From Vibrio tapetis subsp. quintayensis (GTDB lineage Bacteria > Pseudomonadota > Gammaproteobacteria > Enterobacterales > Vibrionaceae), in assembly GCF_030409945.1 (NCBI RefSeq), contig NZ_JAUFQV010000011.1:1-64000 (forward strand): a stretch of 64,000 bases of DNA. Reading direction: 5' to 3'. Of the stretch, positions 55,660 to 64,000 are shown piece by piece. A program made the position numbers and the translations under genes. The stretch's first letter is position 1. Each line of letters starts with the position of its first letter. The notes under the pieces were generated by a model that saw only the letters and a list, made by a program, of their open reading frames with translations, was not told where the DNA came from and made no database searches.

Positions 55660-57198
55660 ATGTCTACTAAGAAGCCAATGGCTTTAGTAATCCTAGACGG
55701 TTGGGGATACCGTGAAGATAACTCTAACAATGCGATCGCTAACGCGAAAACGCCAGTAATGGACGCATTGTTTGCAAACCAACCAAACACGCTGATCTCT
55801 GCATCAGGCATGGATGTAGGTTTACCAGATGGCCAAATGGGTAACTCAGAAGTGGGTCATACCAACATTGGCGCTGGTCGCGTGGTATATCAAGATCTTA
55901 CTCGTATTACTAAGTCTATTTCTGACGGCGAATTCGAGCAAACTGAAGCGCTTGTTAATGCTATCGATAAAGCAGTTTCAAATGGTAAAGCCGTTCACCT
56001 AATGGGCCTTATGTCTCCAGGTGGCGTTCACAGCCATGAAGATCACATCTACGCAGCCGTTAAAATGGCAGCAGCACGTGGCGCTGAAAAAATCTATCTA
56101 CACTGTTTCCTAGACGGACGTGATACTCCGCCACGTAGCGCACAGAATTCTCTACAACGTTTCCAAGACCTGTTCGCAGAGCTTGGTAAAGGCCGTGTTG
56201 CTTCTCTTGTGGGTCGTTACTACGCAATGGACCGTGATAACAACTGGGATCGCGTTCAAGTTGCTTACGACTTACTGACTCAAGCAAAAGCAGAGTTCAC
56301 TGTTGATAGCGCAGTAGCAGGCCTTGAAGCCGCTTATGCTCGTGACGAAAACGATGAATTTGTTAAAGCGACAGAAATCAAAGCTGAAGGCCAAGAGTCT
56401 GCAGCAATCGTTGATGGCGATGCAGTTATCTTCATGAACTACCGTGCTGACCGTGCTCGTCAGATCACTCGTACTTTCGTTGAAGACTTTGCAGGTTTTG
56501 AGCGTGCTGTATTCCCAGCAATCGACTTCGTTATGCTAACTCAGTACGCAGCAGACATCCCGCTAGCGGCAGCATTCAAGCCAGCTTCTCTTGAAAACAC
56601 GTTTGGTGAGTGGCTATCGAAAGAAGGTAAAACTCAGCTTCGTATCTCTGAAACTGAAAAGTACGCGCACGTTACTTTCTTCTTCAACGGCGGTGTTGAA
56701 AACGAATTTGAAGGCGAAGTACGCAGCCTAGTTGCTTCACCAAAAGTAGCCACTTACGACCTACAACCAGAAATGAGCTCAGCTGAGCTAACAGAAAAAC
56801 TGGTTGCTGCGATTAAGTCTGGCGAATACGACAACATCATTTGTAACTACCCTAACCCAGATATGGTTGGTCACACTGGCGTTTACGAAGCAGCTGAAAA
56901 AGCAATCGAAGCCATTGATGAGTGCATGGCGAAAGTCATTGCTGCAATCAAAGATGTCGATGGCCAAATGCTAGTAACCGCTGACCACGGTAACGCAGAA
57001 ATGATGGTTGACCCGGAAACCGGTGGCATCCACACAGCACACACTAACCTTCCTGTACCGCTAATCTATGTTGGTAACAAAGAGCTAGAATTTGTTGAAG
57101 GCGGTAAGCTTTCTGATCTAGCGCCAACGATGCTTAAGCTAACAGATATGGAAATCCCTGCGGAGATGTCTGGTCAGGTTATCGTTAATCTGAAATAA
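55660..57198 (+). CDS. gpmI: 2,3-bisphosphoglycerate-independent phosphoglycerate mutase
   Basis: This manganese-dependent enzyme interconverts 3- and 2-phosphoglycerate in glycolysis. The 512-residue product has metal-binding L-V-I-L-D-G-W-G-Y near the N-terminus, the phosphorylated Ser63 in [21 protein letters not shown], and C-terminal T-A-D-H-G-N-A-E and H-T-A-H-T. The ATG at 55660 follows GAGG; a TTG start eight codons upstream overlaps that site. It precedes envC as in E. coli. Confidence 0.97.
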   Translation: MSTKKPMALVILDGWGYREDNSNNAIANAKTPVMDALFANQPNTLISASGMDVGLPDGQMGNSEVGHTNIGAGRVVYQDLTRITKSISDGEFEQTEALVNAIDKAVSNGKAVHLMGLMSPGGVHSHEDHIYAAVKMAAARGAEKIYLHCFLDGRDTPPRSAQNSLQRFQDLFAELGKGRVASLVGRYYAMDRDNNWDRVQVAYDLLTQAKAEFTVDSAVAGLEAAYARDENDEFVKATEIKAEGQESAAIVDGDAVIFMNYRADRARQITRTFVEDFAGFERAVFPAIDFVMLTQYAADIPLAAAFKPASLENTFGEWLSKEGKTQLRISETEKYAHVTFFFNGGVENEFEGEVRSLVASPKVATYDLQPEMSSAELTEKLVAAIKSGEYDNIICNYPNPDMVGHTGVYEAAEKAIEAIDECMAKVIAAIKDVDGQMLVTADHGNAEMMVDPETGGIHTAHTNLPVPLIYVGNKELEFVEGGKLSDLAPTMLKLTDMEIPAEMSGQVIVNLK

Positions 57199-57212
57199 TC
57201 ATTCCCAGTATC

Positions 57213-57260
57213 AAGAGCCGAGCCCATTCTCATAACGATGAGTATACGCAGGCTCTTTTA
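57213..57260 (+). terminator. Possible branched terminator after gpmI
   Basis: AAGAGCC (57213-57219) pairs with GGCTCTT (57251-57257) around an inner CTCAT/ATGAG hairpin, followed by TTATT. The large loop makes it uncertain, and envC starts 15 bp later. Confidence 0.45.
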
Positions 57261-57271
57261 TTGGCGATAAG

Positions 57272-58432
57272 ATGATTCAGATGTCCCTGATTAAGCAAAC
57301 TGCATTCTTAAACGCCAGTGCCCTACGCACTGGCGTTTTGTCATGTCTAATAACTGTTAGCCTCTGCTCTGCACTACCAGCAAATGCCAGTCAAGCAGAG
57401 CTTAAAGGCGTAAAGTCTGAAATTACTCGCCAACAACAACAAATCAGTTCAAACCAAAAACAATTCAATAAACAACAAAACGATCTTAAAAAACACGAGC
57501 TGGCTATTTCGGGCCAAACTAAAAAAATTCATCAAACTGAACAACAACTCAAAACGGCCAATAAAAAACTCTCTCAGTACCAGACTCAATTTGGTCAACT
57601 TGAAGAACAAAAACAGCAACAGCTAGAAACCTTAAGTGAGCTGGTAAAAACCTATTACATCACTCGTCGCAAGTACGATACGGCCACGCTTTTCCAAGGC
57701 AATAACAAAGCCGAGTTAGACCGAATCAGTCATTATTTCCAACATCTTGCGACCCAGCGCGCCGCCGCCATTGAAGATTTAAGCCAAACAGAAAGCCAAA
57801 TCGACTCAACGCATCAGGCACTCAAACAAGAACAACAGCAGATCGCCAACTTACTCGACGCACAAAAAAAGCGCCGCAGTGAACTGCAGCGCTCTCAATC
57901 TAGCCGTAAAAAGACCTTAGCCAAAATACAAACCAACATCCGTAGCGACAAAAACTATCTTGCCGAACTGCAAAAAAATGAAAACCGCCTAAAAGCCGAG
58001 ATAGCAAAAGCGGCCAAACGTAACGCCGTATTAATGGATGGCTTAGCCAAACAGCGTGGTAAACTGCCATGGCCATTAAAAGGTAAAATACTGCACAGCT
58101 TTGGCACCAAGCAAACTGGCCAGATCAATTGGAAAGGCGTCGTAATCGCCGCCAAGTATGAGCAACCAGTGAAAGCCGTTTACTCTGGAACAGTGGTATT
58201 TGCAGAGTACTTACGGGGTTATGGGTTGTTGGTACTGCTTGATCACGGCAAAGGTGACATGACCCTGTACGGATTCAACCAAACCTTGATGAAGAAAGAA
58301 GGCGATAAAGTTAGGGCTGGAGAGACGATTGCATTAGCTGGGGATACTGGCGGGCAAGATCGCGCTTCGCTGTATTTTGAAATTAGGCGAAATAGTCAGG
58401 CGCAGAACCCTAAGAGGTGGCTTACAAGGTAA
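57272..58432 (+). CDS. envC: Murein hydrolase activator EnvC
   Basis: A periplasmic activator of septal amidases during cell separation. The 386-residue product has a signal peptide (about 20-41, ending A-N-A-S), a long Gln/Lys-rich coiled coil (about 42-255) and a LytM domain (about 270-386). The LytM zinc ligands are missing: the usual H-x-H of the last motif is replaced by L-Y-F-E, so it should be an inactive activator like E. coli EnvC rather than a peptidase. It is downstream of gpmI. The polysaccharide locus converges from the other side. Confidence 0.94.
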   Translation: MIQMSLIKQTAFLNASALRTGVLSCLITVSLCSALPANASQAELKGVKSEITRQQQQISSNQKQFNKQQNDLKKHELAISGQTKKIHQTEQQLKTANKKLSQYQTQFGQLEEQKQQQLETLSELVKTYYITRRKYDTATLFQGNNKAELDRISHYFQHLATQRAAAIEDLSQTESQIDSTHQALKQEQQQIANLLDAQKKRRSELQRSQSSRKKTLAKIQTNIRSDKNYLAELQKNENRLKAEIAKAAKRNAVLMDGLAKQRGKLPWPLKGKILHSFGTKQTGQINWKGVVIAAKYEQPVKAVYSGTVVFAEYLRGYGLLVLLDHGKGDMTLYGFNQTLMKKEGDKVRAGETIALAGDTGGQDRASLYFEIRRNSQAQNPKRWLTR

Positions 58433-58463
58433 AGTGTACACGGAATTCGCTTTGCTGCTATAA

Positions 58464-58487
58464 GAAAAAGAGCCTGAACAGGCTCTT
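58464..58487 (-). terminator. Terminator of the polysaccharide operon
   Basis: A perfect 9-bp stem, AAGAGCCTG with CAGGCTCTT (58468-58476 and 58479-58487), is followed by five T on the minus strand. It ends the minus-strand operon 22 bp past its last stop. Three TTTCTAG heptads lie between it and that stop (58491-58511). Confidence 0.85.
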
Positions 58488-58508
58488 ATCGTTTCTAGTT
58501 TCTAGTTT

Positions 58509-60422
58509 CTAGCTCTTTTCATTCGCATTCCAAACCAGATCCCCAATCCCATCAGTCGGATTAAACCCTGTTGGTGCATCTAGTAAAATATCGCGAATGT
58601 CTTGATGCTTAAACTCATGGCAAGCTTTATCTAGTTTATCTAACACCATAGAGAACTCATTCAATTCCAAATAACTCTCGTTGGCACTCATGATTCTTTC
58701 ATGCTGCGTTTGCTCAACGTTATCGCCAATTAAAAGCTCTTCAAAAAGTTTCTCGCCAGGGCGTAAGCCTGTAAATTTAATTTCAACATCACCATCTGGG
58801 TTGTTATCCGACTTTATCTCAAGGCCGGATAGTTGAATTAAATTGGTAGCCAAATCGACAATCTTGACTGGCTCCCCCATGTCCAATACAAACACATCGC
58901 CACCTTTCCCCATCGCACCCGCTTGAATAACCAACTGAGCAGCTTCAGGAATCGTCATAAAGTAACGAATAATGTCAGGGTGAGTGACCGTAATAGGGTT
59001 CCCTTCCGCAATTTGTTTTTTGAATAATGGAATAACGGAACCCGATGAGCCCAGAACATTACCAAAGCGAACCATGGTAAAACGCGTCCCGCTTTCTTTG
59101 GTTGCTTCTTGTTGAGCGAGAGCTTGCAAACCTAACTCTGCCATACGCTTTGTTGTGCCCATGACATTGGTCGGGCGTACGGCTTTATCGGTAGAGATGA
59201 GAACAAAAGATTCCACTTTAGCTTCAATTGCTGCTTTAGCCGTGTAATAAGTACCGAACACGTTATTACGAACACCTTCAACTACATTGAATTCCACTAA
59301 CGGAACATGTTTGTAAGCTGCTGCATGGTAAACCGTCTGCACGTTGAATGACTTCATCACAGCTAGTAAGCGATTACTACGCTGCACTGAACCCAGTATT
59401 GGTACTACTTTACAATCTATTGCGTTAGATTTAGCATAATCTGTTAACTCTTTATCAATCTGATATAAGCCAAATTCAGATAACTCAAATAGCACCAACT
59501 TACTTGGTTGTTGAGTTAAGATCTGACGACAAAGCTCTGAACCGATAGAGCCTCCAGCACCCGTAACCATAACGATTTTGTCTGTAATGTTAGCAGAAAG
59601 CAGAGCTTCGTTAGGTGCAACAGAATCTCGACCCAATAGATCTTCGATCTCTACCTCTTTCAACTGATCAATAGAAACTTTACCGTTAACAATGTCTGCA
59701 AAATTTGGAATGGTGAGCACATCTAGTTGCTTCTCGACGAGAAACTCGACTACCTCTCGGCGCTCTGCTCTACTGGCTGAAGGCATTGCAAGTAACACTT
59801 TTTTAATGTGATGCTTTTTAACCATACGTTCAAGGTACTTACGCCGATATACGGTAATCCCATGAATACTTGTTTTATGAATCTTTCTATTATCGTCAAT
59901 AAATACAACCGGATTATATTCATTTCCCTGACCTAAAACATTAGCTAACTGACGCCCCGCTTCACCTGCACCATAGATAAGAACTGGCTCTTTATTACGT
60001 CCTATCAGTTCTGACACTAATAAACGCACAACAAGGCGCGAACCACCGCAAAGTAGCACAATAAAAGTACCGTAAATGATGGGAACAGAGCGAGGTAAGA
60101 ATGTTTGGTCATAGTATGCAAACAGAACAAATGATAATGCCGACAAAACAGATGAAATGCATATACTCACAACTGCGTGCAAACTTAAATAACGTAAAAT
60201 CGCTCGATATAAGCCACTTTTTGCAAATAATAATAGAGTGAATAACTCAACCAGAGCTAATAATCGCCAATACTCAGGTTCGTTAATATAGCTATCTAAA
60301 TAACCCAAACGTGCATAAAACGCCCCCCAAAAGGCAATACCGATAAAAACAATATCAATACACACGCTCACAATGCGCTTTAACGGCCTTGCCATAGTCC
60401 AAATTGGGTTTAAAAAAGTCAC
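58509..60422 (-). CDS. Membrane-anchored nucleotide-sugar 4,6-dehydratase (WbpM/CapD family)
   Basis: A UDP-N-acetylglucosamine-type dehydratase that begins synthesis of 6-deoxy amino sugars for O-antigen or capsule. The 637-residue product has four membrane segments (about 15-130), a CoA-binding-like fold (about 145-230, Y-G-A-G-E-A-G) and a catalytic SDR domain (about 285-580) with V-T-G-A-G-G-S-I-G-S-E. The usual Tyr-x3-Lys is Met-x3-Lys (V-M-G-T-T-K), as in WbpM/FlaA1 enzymes. Its ribosome region follows a terminator for the upstream genes, implying a separate promoter. It is a recognised last gene of such loci. Confidence 0.93.
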   Translation of the reverse strand: MTFLNPIWTMARPLKRIVSVCIDIVFIGIAFWGAFYARLGYLDSYINEPEYWRLLALVELFTLLLFAKSGLYRAILRYLSLHAVVSICISSVLSALSFVLFAYYDQTFLPRSVPIIYGTFIVLLCGGSRLVVRLLVSELIGRNKEPVLIYGAGEAGRQLANVLGQGNEYNPVVFIDDNRKIHKTSIHGITVYRRKYLERMVKKHHIKKVLLAMPSASRAERREVVEFLVEKQLDVLTIPNFADIVNGKVSIDQLKEVEIEDLLGRDSVAPNEALLSANITDKIVMVTGAGGSIGSELCRQILTQQPSKLVLFELSEFGLYQIDKELTDYAKSNAIDCKVVPILGSVQRSNRLLAVMKSFNVQTVYHAAAYKHVPLVEFNVVEGVRNNVFGTYYTAKAAIEAKVESFVLISTDKAVRPTNVMGTTKRMAELGLQALAQQEATKESGTRFTMVRFGNVLGSSGSVIPLFKKQIAEGNPITVTHPDIIRYFMTIPEAAQLVIQAGAMGKGGDVFVLDMGEPVKIVDLATNLIQLSGLEIKSDNNPDGDVEIKFTGLRPGEKLFEELLIGDNVEQTQHERIMSANESYLELNEFSMVLDKLDKACHEFKHQDIRDILLDAPTGFNPTDGIGDLVWNANEKS

Positions 60423-60463
60423 TGACGTTATCTCTTGTGCTAAATTAAGCTCATGCTACCAAA

Positions 60464-60486
60464 AAGAGCCGCATTATGCGGCTCTT
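60464..60486 (-). terminator. Terminator between the phosphoglycosyl transferase and dehydratase genes
   Basis: A perfect 10-bp stem, AAGAGCCGCA with TGCGGCTCTT, has a three-base loop and five T on the minus strand. It lies 16 bp past the phosphoglycosyl transferase stop. Confidence 0.88.
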
Positions 60487-60502
60487 ATCCAATACAAATT
60501 AA

Positions 60503-61051
60503 CTAATTTACCCGGTCACCAGAACCACCACCTGTCGCAGTCATAACGATGTACTTAAAATAATTTTTAAAGCTAATCGTTTCCAGCATTTGTTTATCCG
60601 TTTTTGCTAGTCGCTCTGGTGTAGACATATCAATATTACTGACCTGCGCTAGGCCAGTGATACCAGGTAAAACATCATAAATACCCAGCTTATCTCGCTC
60701 CTTGATGAGTTCTTCTTGATTAAACAAGTTGGGACGAGGACCAACTAAGCTCATTTCCCCCTTAACCACATTGATCAATTGAGGCAGCTCATCAATTTTA
60801 GTTTTGCGTAGCAGCGCTCCCACCTTTGTAATAGAAGCTCTGCTTGCGAGGTGACTAGCAACAGATGCCGTATCGACACTCATGGTACGAAACTTTATTA
60901 ACTTGAATGATTTCTTATTACGGCCAACCCTTTCCTGGATAAAAATAGGTGAGCCAGTATCGTAGTACCCAACTATCGTCACTATCAATAGAATAGGAAA
61001 CGTGACAATCAAACCAATGGTCGCAAGAACAAAATCCAAAATTCGTAACAT
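60503..61051 (-). CDS. Initiating phosphoglycosyl transferase (bacterial sugar transferase family)
   Basis: It transfers a sugar phosphate to undecaprenyl phosphate to start a surface-glycan repeat unit. The 182-residue product is a small monotopic form: a re-entrant hydrophobic segment (about 8-28), the K-F-R-T-M motif, the catalytic Asp-Glu pair in K-I-D-E-L-P-Q-L, and S-L-V-G-P-R-P. The sugar specificity (for example QuiNAc4NAc or FucNAc) cannot be read from sequence. It is 12 bp downstream of the epimerase gene and part of the same operon. Confidence 0.93.
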   Translation of the reverse strand: MLRILDFVLATIGLIVTFPILLIVTIVGYYDTGSPIFIQERVGRNKKSFKLIKFRTMSVDTASVASHLASRASITKVGALLRKTKIDELPQLINVVKGEMSLVGPRPNLFNQEELIKERDKLGIYDVLPGITGLAQVSNIDMSTPERLAKTDKQMLETISFKNYFKYIVMTATGGGSGDRVN

Positions 61052-61063
61052 AACTTTCTCGTT

Positions 61064-62002
61064 CTAGTTATACTTCAGCTCATCCATCATGCGCTGTAAG
61101 CTTTGTTGCATTGTATATGGTGGCTTCCAGTTTAACATGCGTTGGTTTTTTTGAATATCAACCTGCAATGAACCCGCTAAACGATCAATAACGGCAGTTT
61201 TCCCCGTCAGCTTACCAACCAACTGAAATAACCTTAGCGGCACAGGAATCATCCAAGGCGCTTTACCTTGTAAATTAGCCAACCTTTCAACCAAATGGCG
61301 AATGGAAATGTCTTCACCATCAGAGACTAGAAAAACCTGATTTGCGGCTTGCGGCACCATCAAGCAAACATTAATGAAGTCGATAAAATTATAGATAGAA
61401 ACCATGCTACGGAGATTTTTGTCTATGCAACCAAGAGGTAATGGTAGACCTTTACCTGCGATCTTAAATAGCGAAGCAAAATTCGCTTTAACACCTGGCC
61501 CATATATCAATGGAGGACGAATAATAACCACCTCCATTCCTGTTTCTTCAGCTAATGCAAGTAGCAGAGATTCCGCTTCCGCTTTAGAAACACCATAATC
61601 ATCACTTGGATTTGGCTGATCGCATGCGCTAAAAGCAGTATTTATCGTGCTTTCACCATTAACTTTTATAGAACTAATAAACACAAAACGCTTGACCCCA
61701 TGCTCAGCAGCTCGCTTAGCGAGTGCTACCGTCGAAGTAGTATTAATCTTGCGATATTCATCTAGCGGGTTATTCGACGTATCTTGCATAATATGAGCAC
61801 GAGCTGCGCTATGAACAACAGCATCAAAGCCCGATAAATCGAACGGAGTCGTCTCTATTTTTTCGAGTTCTCCTTTAATAAATGCTCCTTGCCAACACTC
61901 TGGCACTTGGCGACCAAAACAAGTGATGTCATGCTGGTTTTTAAGCAGCTTTAAGATCTGTTGACCGACAAAACCACTACCGCCGGTAAGAAGTACTTTC
62001 AT
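61064..62002 (-). CDS. NAD-dependent nucleotide-sugar epimerase/reductase (SDR)
   Basis: An extended short-chain dehydrogenase acting on a nucleotide sugar. The 312-residue product has the NAD fold L-L-T-G-G-S-G-F-V-G-Q near residue 5 and the active-site Y-G-V-S-K (Tyr-x3-Lys) near 143, preceded by a serine in F-I-S-S-I-K-V. The sequence resembles the WbpV/FnlA-like 4-epimerase/4-reductase group paired with a small initiating transferase; exact substrate is unknown. It starts 12 bp after the glycosyltransferase gene. Confidence 0.88.
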   Translation of the reverse strand: MKVLLTGGSGFVGQQILKLLKNQHDITCFGRQVPECWQGAFIKGELEKIETTPFDLSGFDAVVHSAARAHIMQDTSNNPLDEYRKINTTSTVALAKRAAEHGVKRFVFISSIKVNGESTINTAFSACDQPNPSDDYGVSKAEAESLLLALAEETGMEVVIIRPPLIYGPGVKANFASLFKIAGKGLPLPLGCIDKNLRSMVSIYNFIDFINVCLMVPQAANQVFLVSDGEDISIRHLVERLANLQGKAPWMIPVPLRLFQLVGKLTGKTAVIDRLAGSLQVDIQKNQRMLNWKPPYTMQQSLQRMMDELKYN

Positions 62003-62014
62003 TGCTCTTCCTAA

Positions 62015-63166
62015 CTAGTTGTTATAGAGCGTATCAAACGACGCAAGAACACTACTATAATCATATTTTTCTTCAGCAATTTCACGACTACGAACACCGA
62101 AGCTCTGCCTAAGGGCATCATCCTCAACAAGTGTTTGAATTGCATCAGCCAAATTTTCTGCTTGTTTTACGGGAACTAATAAGCCATTAGGTGCATTTAT
62201 ATCAATTAATTGCCGACATCCAGGGGTATCACTCGTAACAATGGCCAAACCACAGGAGGCGGCTTCGATAAGAGATTTTGGCAGCCCCTCACGATAAGAA
62301 GGTAAACAAGCAATGTCGGCTTGTTGATAGATCTCTTTTACATCAGTACGATGGCCAAGAAACTCAATCACCCCATCATTATGTGCCGCTGTAAGCTCCG
62401 CTTCTTTTAACGAAGAAATGTTCTCATCGTCCACACCGCCTACCATTTTCATAACAACATCAACATGGCGGTGCTTTAGAATTCGAGCAGCCTCAATAAA
62501 CTCGCGCGCGCCCTTATCTTTAAGCATACGAGCAAGAAACACAACAATAGGAAATTGACCAGTACTTTCCTGAGGAAGAAAGTATTGAGTATCTATACCA
62601 GCACCATTAACAAGTGCAGTGCGCTCTTCAGGGACGATGTCTGCACTGACAAACAAAGCACGATCGTCACTATTTTCAAATACAACCGTCGCCTGAGGCT
62701 GAGAAAGAGCCAATTTATAAACTGACTCAACAATTCTCCAGAGCGCTTTTGCTTTAGTACTCTCCGACAGCGATAACGAACCTAAACCCGTAATTGAAAA
62801 AACAGCACGAGACGGACGAATACTTTTGAATATTTTGGTTAGTAAGCCGCTATAAAGCACAGGCTTAATCGTAAACGCGTGCAAAAGATCAGGTCGAATA
62901 TTCTTTAATAGTTTAAATAAGCGAATGACCACTTTAAGCTCATTCAATGGGTTAGTCCCATCACGAGTAACGCCATAATTATGATAGCTAAACCCTTGAT
63001 TCTCGTACTCTCCTCGCTTTTCCTCGTCACCAGTAATGATGTAAACAGTATGACCTTTTTCCAAATTATGCTTAGCAAGCTTATAGAAGTGGGAGTGGAA
63101 AAACCAAGAGACATTGACTATGTATACTATTTTCAATTTAAGCCAACCCCAAATAAAGCATTGCAT
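62015..63166 (-). CDS. Glycosyltransferase family 4 (GT-B fold)
   Basis: A cytoplasmic-face glycosyltransferase for surface-glycan assembly. The 383-residue product has the N-terminal donor fold with N-V-S-W-F-F-H-S-H-F, the C-terminal nucleotide-binding domain with F-L-A-R-M-L-K-D-K-G, and the E-x7-E motif E-G-L-P-K-S-L-I-E-A. Start is uncertain: ATG at 63166 lacks a ribosome site, and a TTG eleven codons later, directly before K-I-V-Y-I-V, is an alternative. It overlaps nothing and follows the GT2 gene by 9 bp. Confidence 0.9.
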   Translation of the reverse strand: MQCFIWGWLKLKIVYIVNVSWFFHSHFYKLAKHNLEKGHTVYIITGDEEKRGEYENQGFSYHNYGVTRDGTNPLNELKVVIRLFKLLKNIRPDLLHAFTIKPVLYSGLLTKIFKSIRPSRAVFSITGLGSLSLSESTKAKALWRIVESVYKLALSQPQATVVFENSDDRALFVSADIVPEERTALVNGAGIDTQYFLPQESTGQFPIVVFLARMLKDKGAREFIEAARILKHRHVDVVMKMVGGVDDENISSLKEAELTAAHNDGVIEFLGHRTDVKEIYQQADIACLPSYREGLPKSLIEAASCGLAIVTSDTPGCRQLIDINAPNGLLVPVKQAENLADAIQTLVEDDALRQSFGVRSREIAEEKYDYSSVLASFDTLYNN

Positions 63167-63175
63167 TCATATTCA

Positions 63176-63982
63176 TCATTTCAGCCCAAGCAGACGTAAC
63201 CGGGCGAATCTTAAGATATTTGAAAAAAGTGTAATGAAAATATATTTCTCTTGCTTCGATTCAATAAGAAATTGACTGGTCGCCATTAACGATCTTAAAG
63301 CAAATGCTCTTTTCCCTGCATGCTGCCCCAAAGAACTCGCCATCACACGGTATCTGACCAAAGGAGAGCTAAGGTGAATCAAGTGACTCTCTTCTTTGTT
63401 CAGCACAGTCAACCAAAGTAAATAATCTTCACACGTGTTCATCTCTTTACTTTCATTAAAGCGCGAGTCACCTAGAAGCCCTTTAGAAACAACCACAGAC
63501 GAAGTCGTAATTGTATTTCGGAATAGGAGAGCTTTTAACCCGTAAGAGCGGTTCTTTTTGGGTTTCTCACCAGTCACCTTGCTAAGAAATTCAGATTGCT
63601 CATCGATATAGCGAGAATTGGTACAAATAAAGTTTGCATCATCTTCAATATAACACTTCACTTGTTCTTCCAGTTTCAATGGCTCCCAAACATCATCAGC
63701 ATCAACAAAAGCAATTAGCTCGCCGCTTGCTTGTTCAATGCCATCATTACGTGGGGCTGCGGGTCCACCAGAATTTTTTTCTCGCTTGATTACATTAAGC
63801 TCAGAGAACTGGCCAGAAAATTCATTGACAAGAGCAATACTACTGTCCGTTGAAGCATTGTCTACGACGATAACTTCATAATTGTCATAGGTTTGATTTG
63901 CTATTGAAATCAAAGTCTCGCGTATATAACTCTCTGCGTTATACATAGGTATAACAATACTGACGACAGGATTAGTGCTCAT
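63176..63982 (-). CDS. Glycosyltransferase family 2 (GT-A fold)
   Basis: Adds one sugar to the surface glycan from a nucleotide sugar. The 268-residue product has the family start V-S-I-V-I-P-M-Y-N-A, D-N-A-S-T-D-S-S, the metal-binding F-V-D-A-D-D-V-W and E-D-Y-L-L-W-L toward the C-terminus. The gene is complete: ATG at 63982 with GAGAG upstream. Further locus genes presumably continue beyond the right edge. Acceptor and sugar are unknown. Confidence 0.92.
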   Translation of the reverse strand: MSTNPVVSIVIPMYNAESYIRETLISIANQTYDNYEVIVVDNASTDSSIALVNEFSGQFSELNVIKREKNSGGPAAPRNDGIEQASGELIAFVDADDVWEPLKLEEQVKCYIEDDANFICTNSRYIDEQSEFLSKVTGEKPKKNRSYGLKALLFRNTITTSSVVVSKGLLGDSRFNESKEMNTCEDYLLWLTVLNKEESHLIHLSSPLVRYRVMASSLGQHAGKRAFALRSLMATSQFLIESKQEKYIFITLFSNILRFARLRLLGLK

Positions 63983-64000
63983 TATTTGCTCTCAGCAATG

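Noticed and set aside
58509..63982. Polysaccharide genes as a mobile element
   Set aside because: Variable O-antigen/capsule genes are expected here and no transposase, integrase or terminal repeats are visible within the window.

Overview
The window looks like a chromosomal segment of a Vibrio (Vibrionaceae, Gammaproteobacteria). This rests on recognisable protein families and on gene order remembered from Vibrio cholerae and E. coli: str operon, tusBCD, fkpA/slyX/slyD, kefGB, yheSTU, prkB-crp, ast operon, an Xds-type nuclease locus, trpS-gph-rpe-dam-damX-aroBK, pilMNOPQ, mrcA, oxyR, cysE-gpsA-secB, gpmI-envC and a surface-polysaccharide locus. No database search was possible. I saw no rRNA, tRNA, CRISPR array or insertion sequence.

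Layout. 1-6840 (minus): the 5' part of tuf, then fusA, rpsG, rpsL behind a strong promoter, the tusDCB sulfur relay, a YheO-type regulator and lipoprotein FkpA. 6975-9320: a seven-bladed propeller lipoprotein, slyX, slyD and yheV. 9338-17515: kefB/kefG on minus, then yheS, a TIGR02444 protein, yheT, yheU, prkB and crp on plus. 17673-23500 (minus): a DUF1338 dioxygenase-like gene, astD, astA, astC and pabA. 23666-32684: a nuclease island, in which a porin plus secreted nuclease (minus) and a second secreted nuclease plus endonuclease I (plus) diverge from an AT-rich 0.8 kb spacer. 32784-39593 (minus): aroK-aroB-damX-dam-rpe-gph-trpS, punctuated by internal terminators. 39785-46709: pilM-Q (minus) divergent from mrcA. 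46885-50359: an oxidative-stress locus of oxyR, a peroxiredoxin-glutaredoxin fusion and a flavin disulfide reductase. 50546-58432: MATE transporter, cysE, gpsA, secB, yibN, gpmI and envC. 58509-63982 (minus): one end of an O-antigen or capsule locus (membrane-anchored nucleotide-sugar dehydratase, phosphoglycosyl transferase, epimerase, two glycosyltransferases).

The most unusual element is a family of dispersed intergenic arrays built from 7-bp units (typically AAGTACT alternating with AAAAGCT or AAAAGCG, so a 14-bp super-repeat). About a dozen arrays lie between 8.2 and 58.5 kb. Most begin at, or overlap, the stop codon of a gene, and many carry forward units followed by inverted units, predicting long hairpins. 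In yheT, oxyR and astC the repeat supplies the last codons and the stop codon. A separate 13-bp repeat does the same at the end of pilP. Because the unit contains CTAA/TTAG and 7 is not a multiple of 3, a few units place stop codons in all six frames. This, the nuclease island and a well-matched OxyR operator beside a 15-heptad array are the main points for follow-up.
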